50,957 nt of DNA from an uncultured Eubacteriales bacterium (GTDB lineage Bacteria > Bacillota > Clostridia > Oscillospirales > CAG-272): NCBI GenBank assembly GCA_934476315.1, contig CAKSNQ010000009.1, positions 1-50,957 on the forward strand, read 5' to 3'. Below, piece by piece: positions 17,029 to 24,724 of the stretch (the first letter of the stretch is position 1; every line of letters starts with the position of its first letter). Below the pieces are notes generated by a model that was given only the letters and a program-made list of their open reading frames with translations, was not told the origin of the DNA and did no database searches. The translations under genes were made by a program, and so were the position numbers.

Positions 17029-18444
17029 TCAAAGACCGAAGTGGAAATAGCGGTTTGCGTTATCAAAGCAGATTCCGCGAATGAGGTCGCCGAGCATTTT
17101 CTCGTCATCCGGAAGCAGTCCCTCCTCGACCCACGAACCGATCAGACGGCAGAGGATGCGGCGGAAGTACTCATGGCGCGGATAGGACATGAAGCTGCGC
17201 GAATCCGTCAGCATGCCGAGGAAGTTGCCCAGCCCCGCGAGGTTGGCGTAGGAGCGCATCTGCGCCTCCATGCCGTCGATGTTGTCGTTGAACCACCAGG
17301 CGCTTCCCTGCACCACGGTCGGCACGCCGTCGGCGTTGCGGCAGAAGCTCCCGCACAGAGCGCCGATGGCGGCGTTGTCCGACGGGTTGATGGGGTACAG
17401 AATGGTGCGCGGCAGGGCGTCGTTTCTGTTCAGATAGTCGAGCAGAGCCGCGAGGGACGCGATGCAGTTCTGTCCGTGGATGGTATCAAATCCGCTGTCC
17501 GGTCCAAGCTTTTCGAACATAGCGCGGTTGGGGTTGCGGAGCACGCCGAAGTGCATCTGGAGCACCATGTCGCGCTTCTTATATTCCTGTCCGAGGAAGC
17601 GGTTCATCTGCGTCTGGAAGAGCGAAAGCTCCTCCTCGCTCACGTCCGCGCCGTCGCTTGCCAGCGCCTTTTTGAAGATTTCGTTGGCGTGGTAAGCATC
17701 GGGAGCGGCGTAGCGGGCATAATTGTCCATTCCGTGATCCGCCGTACGGCATCCCAGCGCACAGAAGCGATCCAGCGCCCGGCGCAATGCCTCGCACAGG
17801 CTGTCAAGGTCGGTGATCTTCACGCCGTTCGCCTCGCCCAGCTTGGCGATGTAGGCGGCAATGCCGCGGCGCTCGATGTTCATGCTCTTATCGGGGCGGA
17901 AGGCGGGAAGCACCTTGATCTCAAAGCCTTCCTGCGCCAGCTTTGTGTGATATTCCAGCGTATCGGCGGGGTCATCCGTCGTGCAGACCAGCCGGACGTC
18001 CGACTGCTTCATCAGTGAACGCGCGCTGATCTTGCCGCCGGCGAGCTTTTCGCTCGTCACACGCCAGATCTCACCGCAGTTCTCCTCGCACAGAAGCAGG
18101 TCGCAGTCAAAATATCTGCGTAGCTCCAGATGGCTCCAATGATACAGCGGATTTCCCGCGAGCCGCGGCATGACGGAGCAGTACGCGCGGAATTTTTCGT
18201 AGTCGGACGCGTCGCCCGTGATGTACTTTTCATCCACGCCGCACGCGCGCATGGCACGCCATTTGTAGTGGTCGGCGTACAGCCATGCCTCGGTGATATT
18301 GGAGAACGTGACGTCCCCGGCAATCTCCGCCGGAACCAGGTGGCAGTGGTAATCAATAATGGGGAGCTTCTCCGCCACGTCGTGATAGAGGTGCGCCGCC
18401 GTGGGGGTATCCAGCAGAAAATCCCGATCCATAAATTGCTTCAT
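17029..18444 (-). CDS. uxaC: Glucuronate isomerase (uronate isomerase)
   Basis: 471 aa, the usual length of UxaC, an amidohydrolase-superfamily enzyme that converts D-glucuronate to D-fructuronate and D-galacturonate to D-tagaturonate. N-terminal metal ligands His33 and His35 lie in DYHCHLVP; further signatures are the long conserved stretch with CTTDDPADTLEYH, the H-F-G-V-x-R-N-x-N segment, QGSAWWFNDNIDGM and the C-terminal LTDSRSFMSYPRHEYFRR. GGAAAGGA is upstream of the ATG and a sigma-A promoter lies at 18480-18508. Other hexuronate genes (uxuA, uxuB, kdgK) are not in the window; the next upstream gene is a sugar kinase. Cytoplasmic. Confidence 0.95.
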   Translation of the reverse strand: MKQFMDRDFLLDTPTAAHLYHDVAEKLPIIDYHCHLVPAEIAGDVTFSNITEAWLYADHYKWRAMRACGVDEKYITGDASDYEKFRAYCSVMPRLAGNPLYHWSHLELRRYFDCDLLLCEENCGEIWRVTSEKLAGGKISARSLMKQSDVRLVCTTDDPADTLEYHTKLAQEGFEIKVLPAFRPDKSMNIERRGIAAYIAKLGEANGVKITDLDSLCEALRRALDRFCALGCRTADHGMDNYARYAAPDAYHANEIFKKALASDGADVSEEELSLFQTQMNRFLGQEYKKRDMVLQMHFGVLRNPNRAMFEKLGPDSGFDTIHGQNCIASLAALLDYLNRNDALPRTILYPINPSDNAAIGALCGSFCRNADGVPTVVQGSAWWFNDNIDGMEAQMRSYANLAGLGNFLGMLTDSRSFMSYPRHEYFRRILCRLIGSWVEEGLLPDDEKMLGDLIRGICFDNANRYFHFGL

Positions 18445-18479
18445 AGCCTACAATCCTTTCCTTGGAAAAACTTGTGTTC

Positions 18480-18508
18480 AGTATAGCATAATCCCGCCGA
18501 AAAATCAA
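18480..18508 (-). promoter_or_regulatory. Sigma-A promoter for uxaC
   Basis: Minus strand TTGATT (18508-18503), 17 nt, TATACT (18485-18480), preceded by TATG. It separates uxaC from the kinase gene transcriptionally, although read-through is possible. Confidence 0.65.
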
Positions 18509-18607
18509 GATTTTTTTGCCATTTTGCCGATGCGTTCCCGTTTTTCGTCTGCTTTTTCGGGATTGCGCGGCTGAGCGTTGACTTTTTGGTGAAAATATGA
18601 TATGATG

Positions 18608-19912
18608 TTAGATGTTGTGCCCACGGAGCATATCGCGCGCCGCGCTCATGTTTTTAAGGGTGCCGGTCGCAATCAGAGCGTACAACGCCGCACCGCACGC
18701 CGCCTCCTCCGTATAGCGCGGGAGAATCAGGTGCGCGCCGAAGCGTTTCTCGCACATTTTGCACAGAACCGGATTTTTGCGCAGGGCGTTTCCCGCGCCG
18801 ACCAGCCGATCCGTGTAGCACCCCATCGCGCCGTAAAGCTCGGCAAGCTCGTTGACCATACCCTCAAGAATCCCGATGCAGAAATCCCGCGGGGTGAAAT
18901 TGTCCTCGCCAAGCCCCCGGATGCTTCCGCGTCGCCACGGCATGGCGCGTGTCCCGCAAAAGGTGTTCTCAAAACGAAGCCGCGCGTCCTCGCCCTCGCC
19001 GACCAGTGCCGTCATCTGTCCGTACAGCTCGGTCGGGCGCGGAAAGCCCGCCATGGCAACGACATCGCAGAAAAAGCGGTTGAGCATGGCATAGGCGCGC
19101 CCGCCGCACAGCGCCGCGCCGACCTGTAAAAACTTCCCCTCCGTCGCCGGGCGACATTCCACCCCGTCCCCCTCGGTCACATGCTCCACAAGGCGTGAGA
19201 CCTGACTTCCGGTGCCGATGTTGATGAGAATATCCTCCCCTGCGCATCCGCTGCCGAAAAAGGACGCCTGATTGTCTCCGATGGCGACAGCAACGGGTAT
19301 TTTCCGATACGTCCCCGCGAGGGCGTAATCCAAAACAACACGATAGGGATAGGTGAGCGGCAGCTTGTCCGAGAAATCGTTTTCCCGCAGGAGGTAGCCG
19401 CCGAGGGATGCCGCGTTCGACGCATGCACCGTCGGTTGCGCAGAAGCGCACAGCCGAGCGGTCAGCGCGTCGGCAATGGTGCAATATCCCGCAGCGCGCG
19501 CCGGAACAAGTCCGTGATCCCGGTTGTACAGGTGCGTGACGTGCCCGTAGCCTGCCGGAATCCCGTATTCCGCCGCGTACGACAGACCCGTGGGCGATGC
19601 CTCGCCGCCGCGCTCGTCCTCCCATGTGTACAGGGGGCTGATGGACTGTCCGCGCTCGTCCAGATAGACAATACCGTGCATCTGCCCGGTGACGCCGATG
19701 GCGCAGACATCGTGCAGATCGACCCGCCCCAGCATGTCCTCCGCCAGTGCGAGAATCCCCGCCGCGTCCTGCAGGTGCGCCCACGGTGCATCCGGCATGG
19801 GCGGCAATGCAGGCGTCGGCGCGCTCGCGATCGTCGTGACCTCCCCGCTCTCCGGCGTGACGCTGACCAGCGAGAGCTTGGTCGTTCCGATATCCAGTCC
19901 CAGTGCGTGCAT
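18608..19912 (-). CDS. FGGY-family carbohydrate kinase (sedoheptulokinase-like)
   Basis: 434 aa sugar kinase of the ASKHA fold. The N-terminal phosphate-binding motif is LGLDIGTTKLSL; TGQMHGIVYLD, SPLYTW-x-DERG, AIGDNQASF and LINIGTGSQVS follow, then the C-terminal domain with LVGAGNALRKNP. TGQMHG plus SPLYTW-DERG is closest to my recollection of sedoheptulokinases; xylulokinase- or erythritol-kinase-like substrates remain possible. AGGGAGGAA precedes the ATG and a promoter is at 19960-19988. The gene lies upstream of uxaC in the same direction with 163 nt between them, suggesting a shared role in sugar or sugar-acid use, but the kinase does not act in the classical glucuronate pathway. Confidence 0.85.
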   Translation of the reverse strand: MHALGLDIGTTKLSLVSVTPESGEVTTIASAPTPALPPMPDAPWAHLQDAAGILALAEDMLGRVDLHDVCAIGVTGQMHGIVYLDERGQSISPLYTWEDERGGEASPTGLSYAAEYGIPAGYGHVTHLYNRDHGLVPARAAGYCTIADALTARLCASAQPTVHASNAASLGGYLLRENDFSDKLPLTYPYRVVLDYALAGTYRKIPVAVAIGDNQASFFGSGCAGEDILINIGTGSQVSRLVEHVTEGDGVECRPATEGKFLQVGAALCGGRAYAMLNRFFCDVVAMAGFPRPTELYGQMTALVGEGEDARLRFENTFCGTRAMPWRRGSIRGLGEDNFTPRDFCIGILEGMVNELAELYGAMGCYTDRLVGAGNALRKNPVLCKMCEKRFGAHLILPRYTEEAACGAALYALIATGTLKNMSAARDMLRGHNI

Positions 19913-19959
19913 TGCAGTTCCTCCCTCCGCGTCGGACGTGTGTCCGTCCTGTCGTCACT

Positions 19960-19988
19960 ATTTTATCACACCTCCCGGCAAATTACAA
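19960..19988 (-). promoter_or_regulatory. Sigma-A promoter for the FGGY kinase
   Basis: Minus strand TTGTAA (19988-19983), 17 nt, TAAAAT (19965-19960), with TGTG just before the -10. Divergent from the ABC-F gene, whose own promoter was not recognised. Confidence 0.6.
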
Positions 19989-20028
19989 GTCGAATCCGGG
20001 AAACATATCCATTTTCAAAGGAGAACCC

Positions 20029-21639
20029 ATGATTACCGTTACCAACATGAGCTTCCACTTCGGCGGTCAGGTCCTCTTCAAGGACGTTGATCTCAAATTC
20101 ACCCCCGGCAACTGCTACGGCGTCATCGGCGCCAACGGCGCAGGAAAATCCACGTTTCTCAAGCTGCTCTGCGGCGAGTTGGAGCCGTCCACCGGAGAGA
20201 TCTCTATGCCGGCAAACGAGCGCCTGTCCGTTCTGCGGCAGGATCACTACGCGTTCGAGTCCTACACCGTGCTTGACACCATCATCATGGGAAACGAGCG
20301 CCTGTACCGCATTATGAAGGAAAAGGACGCGCTGTACGAAAAGGAGGACTTCTCCGACGAGGACGGCGTGCGCGCTTCCGAGCTGGAGGCGGAATTTGCC
20401 GAGCTGAACGGGTGGGAAGCCGAATCGGAGGCGTCCCGTCTCATTCAGGGGCTGGGACTTTCAGAGGACATTCTTCCGCTGACTATGAGCGCCATCACCG
20501 AAAATCAAAAGGTCAAGATACTTCTGGCGCAGGCACTGTTCGGTCAGCCGGCGATCATTCTCCTGGACGAGCCGACCAACGGTCTGGACCTGGACGCGGT
20601 GCAGTGGCTGGAGGATTTTCTCGCGGACTACGCCGGGACAGTACTGGTCGTTTCCCACGACCGCCACTTTCTGAACGACGTCTGCACCAACATCGTCGAT
20701 ATTGACTACGGAAGCATCAAGATGTACGTGGGCAACTACGAGTTCTGGTACGAATCCAGCCAGATGGTCCAGCGCATGATCAAACAGCAAAACAAGCGCA
20801 ACGAAGAAAAAATCCGCGAGTTGCAGGCGTTCATCTCCCGCTTTTCCGCCAACAAATCCAAGGCGCGTCAGGCGACGAGCCGCCGCAACCTGCTGGAAAA
20901 GCTCAGCGTCGAACAGCTCCCCGCCTCCTCCCGCCGCTATCCCTTTATCGGCTTTGACATGGAGCGCGAGCCGGGACGGGACATTCTGACGGTCAGGAAT
21001 CTTTCCTACACGGCTGACGGAGAGACGCTGTTTTCCAATCTGAATTTTATGGTGGGCAAGGGGGACAAGATCGCGCTGATCGGCGACGACCGCGCCGTCA
21101 CTGCTCTGTTCCGTATTCTGAACGAGGAGCTTCAGCCGACCGCGGGAGACATCAAGTGGGGGGTAAGCATAACCCGCTCCTACTTCCCGCGCGACAACAG
21201 CGCATATTTCAACGGCTGTACGGAGAGTATTCTGGACTGGATGCGGCAGTATTCCGCAGATCAGACCGAGGCGTACCTGCGCGGCTTCCTCGGGCGGATG
21301 CTGTTCTCGGGTGACAGCGTATTCAAGCAGGTGCGGGTACTGTCGGGCGGCGAAAAGGTGCGGTGCATGTTCTCCCGCATGATGCTGTTCGGCTCCAACA
21401 TGCTGCTTTTGGATCAGCCGACCAATCACCTGGACCTGGAATCCATCACTGCAGTCAACAACGGTTTGTCCGACTTCAAAGGCAATATCATCTTCTCCTC
21501 CCACGACTACGAAATCGTAAATACCGTCGCCAACCGGATTCTGGAGATCACGCCGGACGGCATGCAGGATTTCCACGGCACGTACGAGGAATTCGTCGAG
21601 GACAAGAAACGCCACGGCGTGACGCACATTCTGCTCTGA
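20029..21639 (+). CDS. ABC-F family ATPase (YkpA/YbiT-like), second site degenerate
   Basis: 536 aa soluble protein with two ABC domains and no membrane segments. ABC-F proteins bind the ribosome E site and act in translation or antibiotic protection. Domain 1 has Walker A GANGAGKST (34-42) and Walker B LLDEPTN with Glu181, but a degenerate signature (TENQKVKILLAQAL). The inter-domain linker is rich in Lys/Arg/Ser. In domain 2 the Walker A position reads GDDRAVTALF (352-361), lacking the Lys and Ser/Thr, the signature LSGGEK is intact, and the Walker B is LLLDQPTN with Gln463 in place of Glu. So one ATP site looks normal on each half in a complementary way. CAAAGGAG precedes the ATG. A role in resistance cannot be inferred from sequence alone. 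Confidence 0.88.
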   Translation: MITVTNMSFHFGGQVLFKDVDLKFTPGNCYGVIGANGAGKSTFLKLLCGELEPSTGEISMPANERLSVLRQDHYAFESYTVLDTIIMGNERLYRIMKEKDALYEKEDFSDEDGVRASELEAEFAELNGWEAESEASRLIQGLGLSEDILPLTMSAITENQKVKILLAQALFGQPAIILLDEPTNGLDLDAVQWLEDFLADYAGTVLVVSHDRHFLNDVCTNIVDIDYGSIKMYVGNYEFWYESSQMVQRMIKQQNKRNEEKIRELQAFISRFSANKSKARQATSRRNLLEKLSVEQLPASSRRYPFIGFDMEREPGRDILTVRNLSYTADGETLFSNLNFMVGKGDKIALIGDDRAVTALFRILNEELQPTAGDIKWGVSITRSYFPRDNSAYFNGCTESILDWMRQYSADQTEAYLRGFLGRMLFSGDSVFKQVRVLSGGEKVRCMFSRMMLFGSNMLLLDQPTNHLDLESITAVNNGLSDFKGNIIFSSHDYEIVNTVANRILEITPDGMQDFHGTYEEFVEDKKRHGVTHILL

Positions 21640-21695
21640 CGGGGCAGGCGACGCATGGACGGCGGGAATCATACCCACAAAATTTGCACAGGGTA

Positions 21696-21724
21696 TTGAC
21701 TTTTCCGCCCCCATCCGTTATAAT
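21696..21724 (+). promoter_or_regulatory. Sigma-A promoter for the CAU tRNA
   Basis: TTGACT (21696-21701), 17 nt, TATAAT (21719-21724), about 28 nt upstream of the mature tRNA 5' end. Confidence 0.85.
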
Positions 21725-21752
21725 AGATGGGTACCGCGAAATGAAAAAACGC

Positions 21753-21829
21753 GGGCCATTAGCTCAGTTGGTCAGAGCTACCGGCTCATAACCGGTTGGT
21801 CCGGGGTTCGAGTCCCTGATGGCCCACCA
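21753..21829 (+). tRNA. tRNA with CAU anticodon, probably tRNA-Ile2 (lysidine-modified)
   Basis: 77 nt with encoded CCA. Acceptor GGGCCAT pairs with ATGGCCC, the D-arm is AGCTC/GAGCT, the anticodon loop is CTCATAA with CAT, and the T-arm has GTTCGAG. C4-G69 and C5-G68, the TilS identity pairs of tRNA-Ile2, are present; elongator tRNA-Met normally differs there, and no initiator G-C run closes the anticodon stem. Elongator Met is the alternative. Confidence 0.95.
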
Positions 21830-21970
21830 GCGGCAAGTTGCCGCTCCCCACGATCGGGGATGTATAGCAACGTGTCAAACTTCATACCACGATGGTGTGA
21901 TTCGGATTCCGGTTCGAACGCTCCATCGGCAAAAGCAAATCCGAACCATTGCGGTTCGGATTTGTTGTTT
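21829..21970 (+). terminator. Hairpin series ending in a terminator after the CAU tRNA
   Basis: Immediately after the CCA end comes AGCGGCAA-g-TTGCCGCT (21829-21845), then a TCCCC/GGGGA hairpin (21845-21860). A terminator-like stem AAATCCGAACC/GGTTCGGATTT lies at 21937-21963, followed by GTTGTTTTA. The first hairpin abuts the tRNA and may guide 3' processing. The rest of the gap to radC (to 22098) holds nothing recognised. Confidence 0.65.
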
Positions 21971-22098
21971 TATGCTCCTCCTTCGCCTCCCCCGGTCTTT
22001 TTCTCCACGCGGTACATTCCATGACCGTCTCAGCGGAGTCATACCGACGTCAGCGAAATTTCGCCTTGATTGGGAAAAGCACCCCCGTGGTGATCGGC

Positions 22099-22944
22099 TC
22101 AGCCGCGGGACGCCTTTGCGCTCTTCCCTTTTCCGCCTTTTCCGTTTCCGTTCTTCTCGTTCTCGCGCTTCTCTTTCGGATTCTTCTCACCGAGCGTCTC
22201 GTAAAAGGAGCGAAGGTCATCCTCCCGGAGCGTCCCCGAAAGTGCCCGCTCCCCACCGAGGCGCTCATAGAGAATCGGCGTCACCCTGCCGCTCTCGCCC
22301 ACGACCATGTGTTCGATCAGTGTAATATCGACCGCGCCGAGCAGTTCATTGAGCCGATGCGTGTTTTCGATGTCCTCCCCCGACGGCAACGCCAGCCCGG
22401 ACGGGTGATTATGCGCAATAATCACGCCCGCCGCGTTCTTCATGATCGCGTGGCGGATGATGTCCCGTGGCAGAATCTGCGCGTGATTAACCGTACCCTC
22501 GGTCAGCAGAACGCAATCCAAAAGACGCATGGCATTATCAAATAGCATGAGGTACACCCGCTCCACCGTCACGCCCACGTACAGCCGTCGAAGGTAATCC
22601 GCCACATCGTGGTAGCTGTACGAAAGAGCCGTGCTTTCTTTTCTCTCCAGCATCACGCGACGGAGCATCTCGCCACAAAGGCTCAGGAGCGTCGCCGAGC
22701 TTTGCTTGATTCCGGTCACGCTCATCAGTTCCCCCTCGTCGGCAAACAGGACATTTTCCAGTGAGCCGAAGCAGTCCAGCAACCGATGCGCCGTCTCGTT
22801 GGTATTCTGCCGCGGGATGGAGTAAAACAGCAAAATTTCCAGCAGCTCGTGCGTCGGCATCCGATCCACATCGCAACCGAGAAACTTCTCCCGCATCCGC
22901 TCGCGGTGCCCCGCGTGTATTGTATAGGATGGTTGTTCCTTCAT
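22099..22944 (-). CDS. radC: RadC-family JAB/MPN-domain protein
   Basis: 281 aa. The N-terminal part has helix-hairpin-helix-like segments (HELLEILLFYSIPR and the GITGI-type S-V-T-G-I-K). The C-terminal JAB domain carries the RadC metal motif: E-G-T-V-N-H, then LPRDIIRHA, then AHNHPSG followed by PSGEDI (His, His, Asp ligands). The molecular function of RadC proteins is unsettled; a DNA repair role was proposed historically and a metal-dependent hydrolase is possible. A Lys/Gly/Glu-rich tail of about 35 residues after the domain is unusual and likely disordered. The ribosome site (AAGGCGG) is weak. A promoter and a 16-bp palindrome upstream suggest regulation. Confidence 0.9.
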   Translation of the reverse strand: MKEQPSYTIHAGHRERMREKFLGCDVDRMPTHELLEILLFYSIPRQNTNETAHRLLDCFGSLENVLFADEGELMSVTGIKQSSATLLSLCGEMLRRVMLERKESTALSYSYHDVADYLRRLYVGVTVERVYLMLFDNAMRLLDCVLLTEGTVNHAQILPRDIIRHAIMKNAAGVIIAHNHPSGLALPSGEDIENTHRLNELLGAVDITLIEHMVVGESGRVTPILYERLGGERALSGTLREDDLRSFYETLGEKNPKEKRENEKNGNGKGGKGKSAKASRG

Positions 22945-22961
22945 ATCGCCAATTTCCGCCT

Positions 22962-22977
22962 TATATCAATTGATATA
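22962..22977. promoter_or_regulatory. 16-bp perfect palindrome, candidate operator at the radC start
   Basis: TATATCAATTGATATA reads the same on both strands. It lies just downstream of the radC -10 box, over the predicted transcription start, a position where a bound repressor would block initiation. The regulator is unknown. Confidence 0.55.
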
Positions 22978-22982
22978 TGGCA

Positions 22983-23011
22983 ATTATATCACAAAACCGG
23001 GCATTTTTCAA
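22983..23011 (-). promoter_or_regulatory. Sigma-A promoter for radC
   Basis: Minus strand TTGAAA (23011-23006), 17 nt, TATAAT (22988-22983), with TGTG before the -10. A TATAAT at 23072-23077 on the plus strand may serve the divergent DUF3343 gene but lacks a convincing -35. Confidence 0.75.
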
Positions 23012-23100
23012 TCACCCGTGCGCGGTACACGAAAAATTTTCTTATTCGACACAAAGTGCCCGATTCCGCCATATAATAACAGTGAAGGAGGTGTAAAACC

Positions 23101-23367
23101 ATGCGAAAAGCCGATTACGGCAAAAATTCTTCGGGCATGTCGGTGGCGACGCTCGGCTCCATGACGGCGGCAATGAAAGCACAGCATATTCTGGCGAACG
23201 CCGCCATCCGGACAGAGGTCACTAAAATTTCGGACGCGGCGGGCGCGCGCGGCTGTATTTACGGCGTCGTATTTCCTTCAGCTCAACTCGGAAATGTCAA
23301 AAATATTCTTTCTGCCGCCCGCGTTTCCGTGCGGCGGTACGACACGAGCGGAGGCGATTTCCGTTGA
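23101..23367 (+). CDS. DUF3343 protein, putative Se/S carrier-like
   Basis: 88 aa, similar to the small DUF3343 proteins of Clostridia (V-A-T-L-G-S-M-T-x-A-M-K-A-x-x-x-L, then T-K-x-S, then R-G-C-x-Y-G-V-x-F, then an ending around V-R-R-Y). The single conserved Cys lies in ARGCIYGV. The family is usually found beside cysteine-desulfurase-like enzymes and is thought to carry sulfur or selenium, but this is not proven. GGAGG lies upstream of the ATG. Its stop overlaps the TTG start of the next gene as TTGA, so the two are translationally coupled. Confidence 0.8.
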   Translation: MRKADYGKNSSGMSVATLGSMTAAMKAQHILANAAIRTEVTKISDAAGARGCIYGVVFPSAQLGNVKNILSAARVSVRRYDTSGGDFR

Positions 23368-24593
23368 ATCTTGTCTATCTTGATAACGCCGCCACCAGCT
23401 TTCCCAAGCCCGCCTGCGTCGTGGAGGAAACCCTGCGGTGCATCCGGACCTACTGCGGGAACGCCGGGCGCGGCTCGCACCCGCTGGCAATGCGATCGGC
23501 GGAGAAGATTTATGAGTGTCGTTCCGATCTTGCCGATTTTTTGGGAGCGCCCGCGGCGGAAAATATTGTCTTTACGCTGAATTCGACCTACGCGATCAAT
23601 CTTATGGTTAAGGGACTGCTCCATCCGGGCGACCACATCCTGATCTCCGACATGGAGCACAACGCCGTGTGGCGTCCGGTGGAAAAATGTCGGCGGGACG
23701 GACTTCTCACCTACGACGTTTTCCCGACCATGCTTCGGGAGGACGAGCGCGTCGGGCGCAACGCCACGCGTATCTGCGCACGCATTGCCGGGATGCTCAA
23801 GCCCAACACCCGCGCGGTGCTCTGCTCTCACCAGTCCAACCTCTGCTCCGCAACGCTTCCGCTGGCGCAGATCGGCGCGTTTTGCCGACGGCATCACCTG
23901 CTTTTCCTGGTGGACGCCTCGCAATCCGCCGGTCATCTCCCGATCTCCATGAAGGATATGTGCATTGACGCGCTGTGTGCGCCGGGGCACAAGGGACTTT
24001 ACGGAATTCAGGGATGCGGATTTTGCGCGTTCGGCGAGGGACTGGTTCCGGAAACGCTGATCGAGGGCGGGAGTGGCTACCAATCGCTTGAGCCACTGAT
24101 GCCGTCGGAATTGCCGGAGCGTGTGGAGGCGGGGACACTGCCGACGCCCGCCATCGCCGCGCTGGACGCGGGGGTGCGCTATCTGCAAAAGCGCGGACTC
24201 GCCGCCGTACATGAGCACGAATGCCGCCTGTTTGACGCGTTGTCCGAGCGGCTCTCATCCCTGCGGGGCTACACCGTCTATCTTCCGGAATACCGCGGCT
24301 CCACACTTCTGTTCAACCGGGACGGCGTGGACGCCGACACCATCGGTCGCGCCCTTGGCGACCGCGGCATTTGCGTACGGACGGGGTACCATTGCGCGGG
24401 GCTGGGACACCGCACGCTGGGGACGCCGCCGGGTGGCGCCGTCCGAGTCAGCTTCGGACTGTTCAACACCCTGCGGGATGTCGATGCGCTCACCCTTGCG
24501 CTTCGCAACATGGAAGCGCTCCACGAGACCGCGCCGACAGAGGGCGCGTACGACAACGCCGGAAGCATCCCCCCGCGCGAGAGCGAACAATAA
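23364..24593 (+). CDS. Cysteine desulfurase / selenocysteine lyase-like class V aminotransferase
   Basis: 409 aa PLP enzyme that would abstract sulfur (or selenium) from cysteine (selenocysteine). Start codon is TTG at 23364, chosen because GGAGG lies 9-10 nt upstream and the protein begins directly with the conserved Y-L-D-N-A-A-T-S-F-P-K-P. Other motifs: GNAGRGSHPLA, SDMEHNAVWRP, HQSNLC, DASQSAGH, PLP Lys210 in APGHKGLYG, and the desulfurase Cys344 in RTGYHCAGLGH. The length and ending R-V-S-F-G-L-F-N-T match the DUF3343-associated group. The TTG overlaps the DUF3343 stop by 4 nt. No selD or selA genes are present in the window. Confidence 0.88.
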   Translation: MNLVYLDNAATSFPKPACVVEETLRCIRTYCGNAGRGSHPLAMRSAEKIYECRSDLADFLGAPAAENIVFTLNSTYAINLMVKGLLHPGDHILISDMEHNAVWRPVEKCRRDGLLTYDVFPTMLREDERVGRNATRICARIAGMLKPNTRAVLCSHQSNLCSATLPLAQIGAFCRRHHLLFLVDASQSAGHLPISMKDMCIDALCAPGHKGLYGIQGCGFCAFGEGLVPETLIEGGSGYQSLEPLMPSELPERVEAGTLPTPAIAALDAGVRYLQKRGLAAVHEHECRLFDALSERLSSLRGYTVYLPEYRGSTLLFNRDGVDADTIGRALGDRGICVRTGYHCAGLGHRTLGTPPGGAVRVSFGLFNTLRDVDALTLALRNMEALHETAPTEGAYDNAGSIPPRESEQ

Positions 24594-24642
24594 AAAACAG
24601 CGGAGTCTGCCTGTGTTCATGCACAAGCCTCCGCTGTTTTTA
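24593..24642. terminator. Intrinsic terminator between convergent genes
   Basis: AAAAACAGCGGAG pairs with CTCCGCTGTTTTT across a loop of about 20 nt, with A- and T-runs on both sides, so it can stop both the desulfurase-like gene and the aminotransferase gene at 24725. Confidence 0.8.
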
Positions 24643-24724
24643 TTTCATTTTCATTCCGCTCCCGGGCGCGATTTCTCCCGTCGGAGCTACCACGGGAACC
24701 TGCCACAGATCTGCCCCCGGGAGG

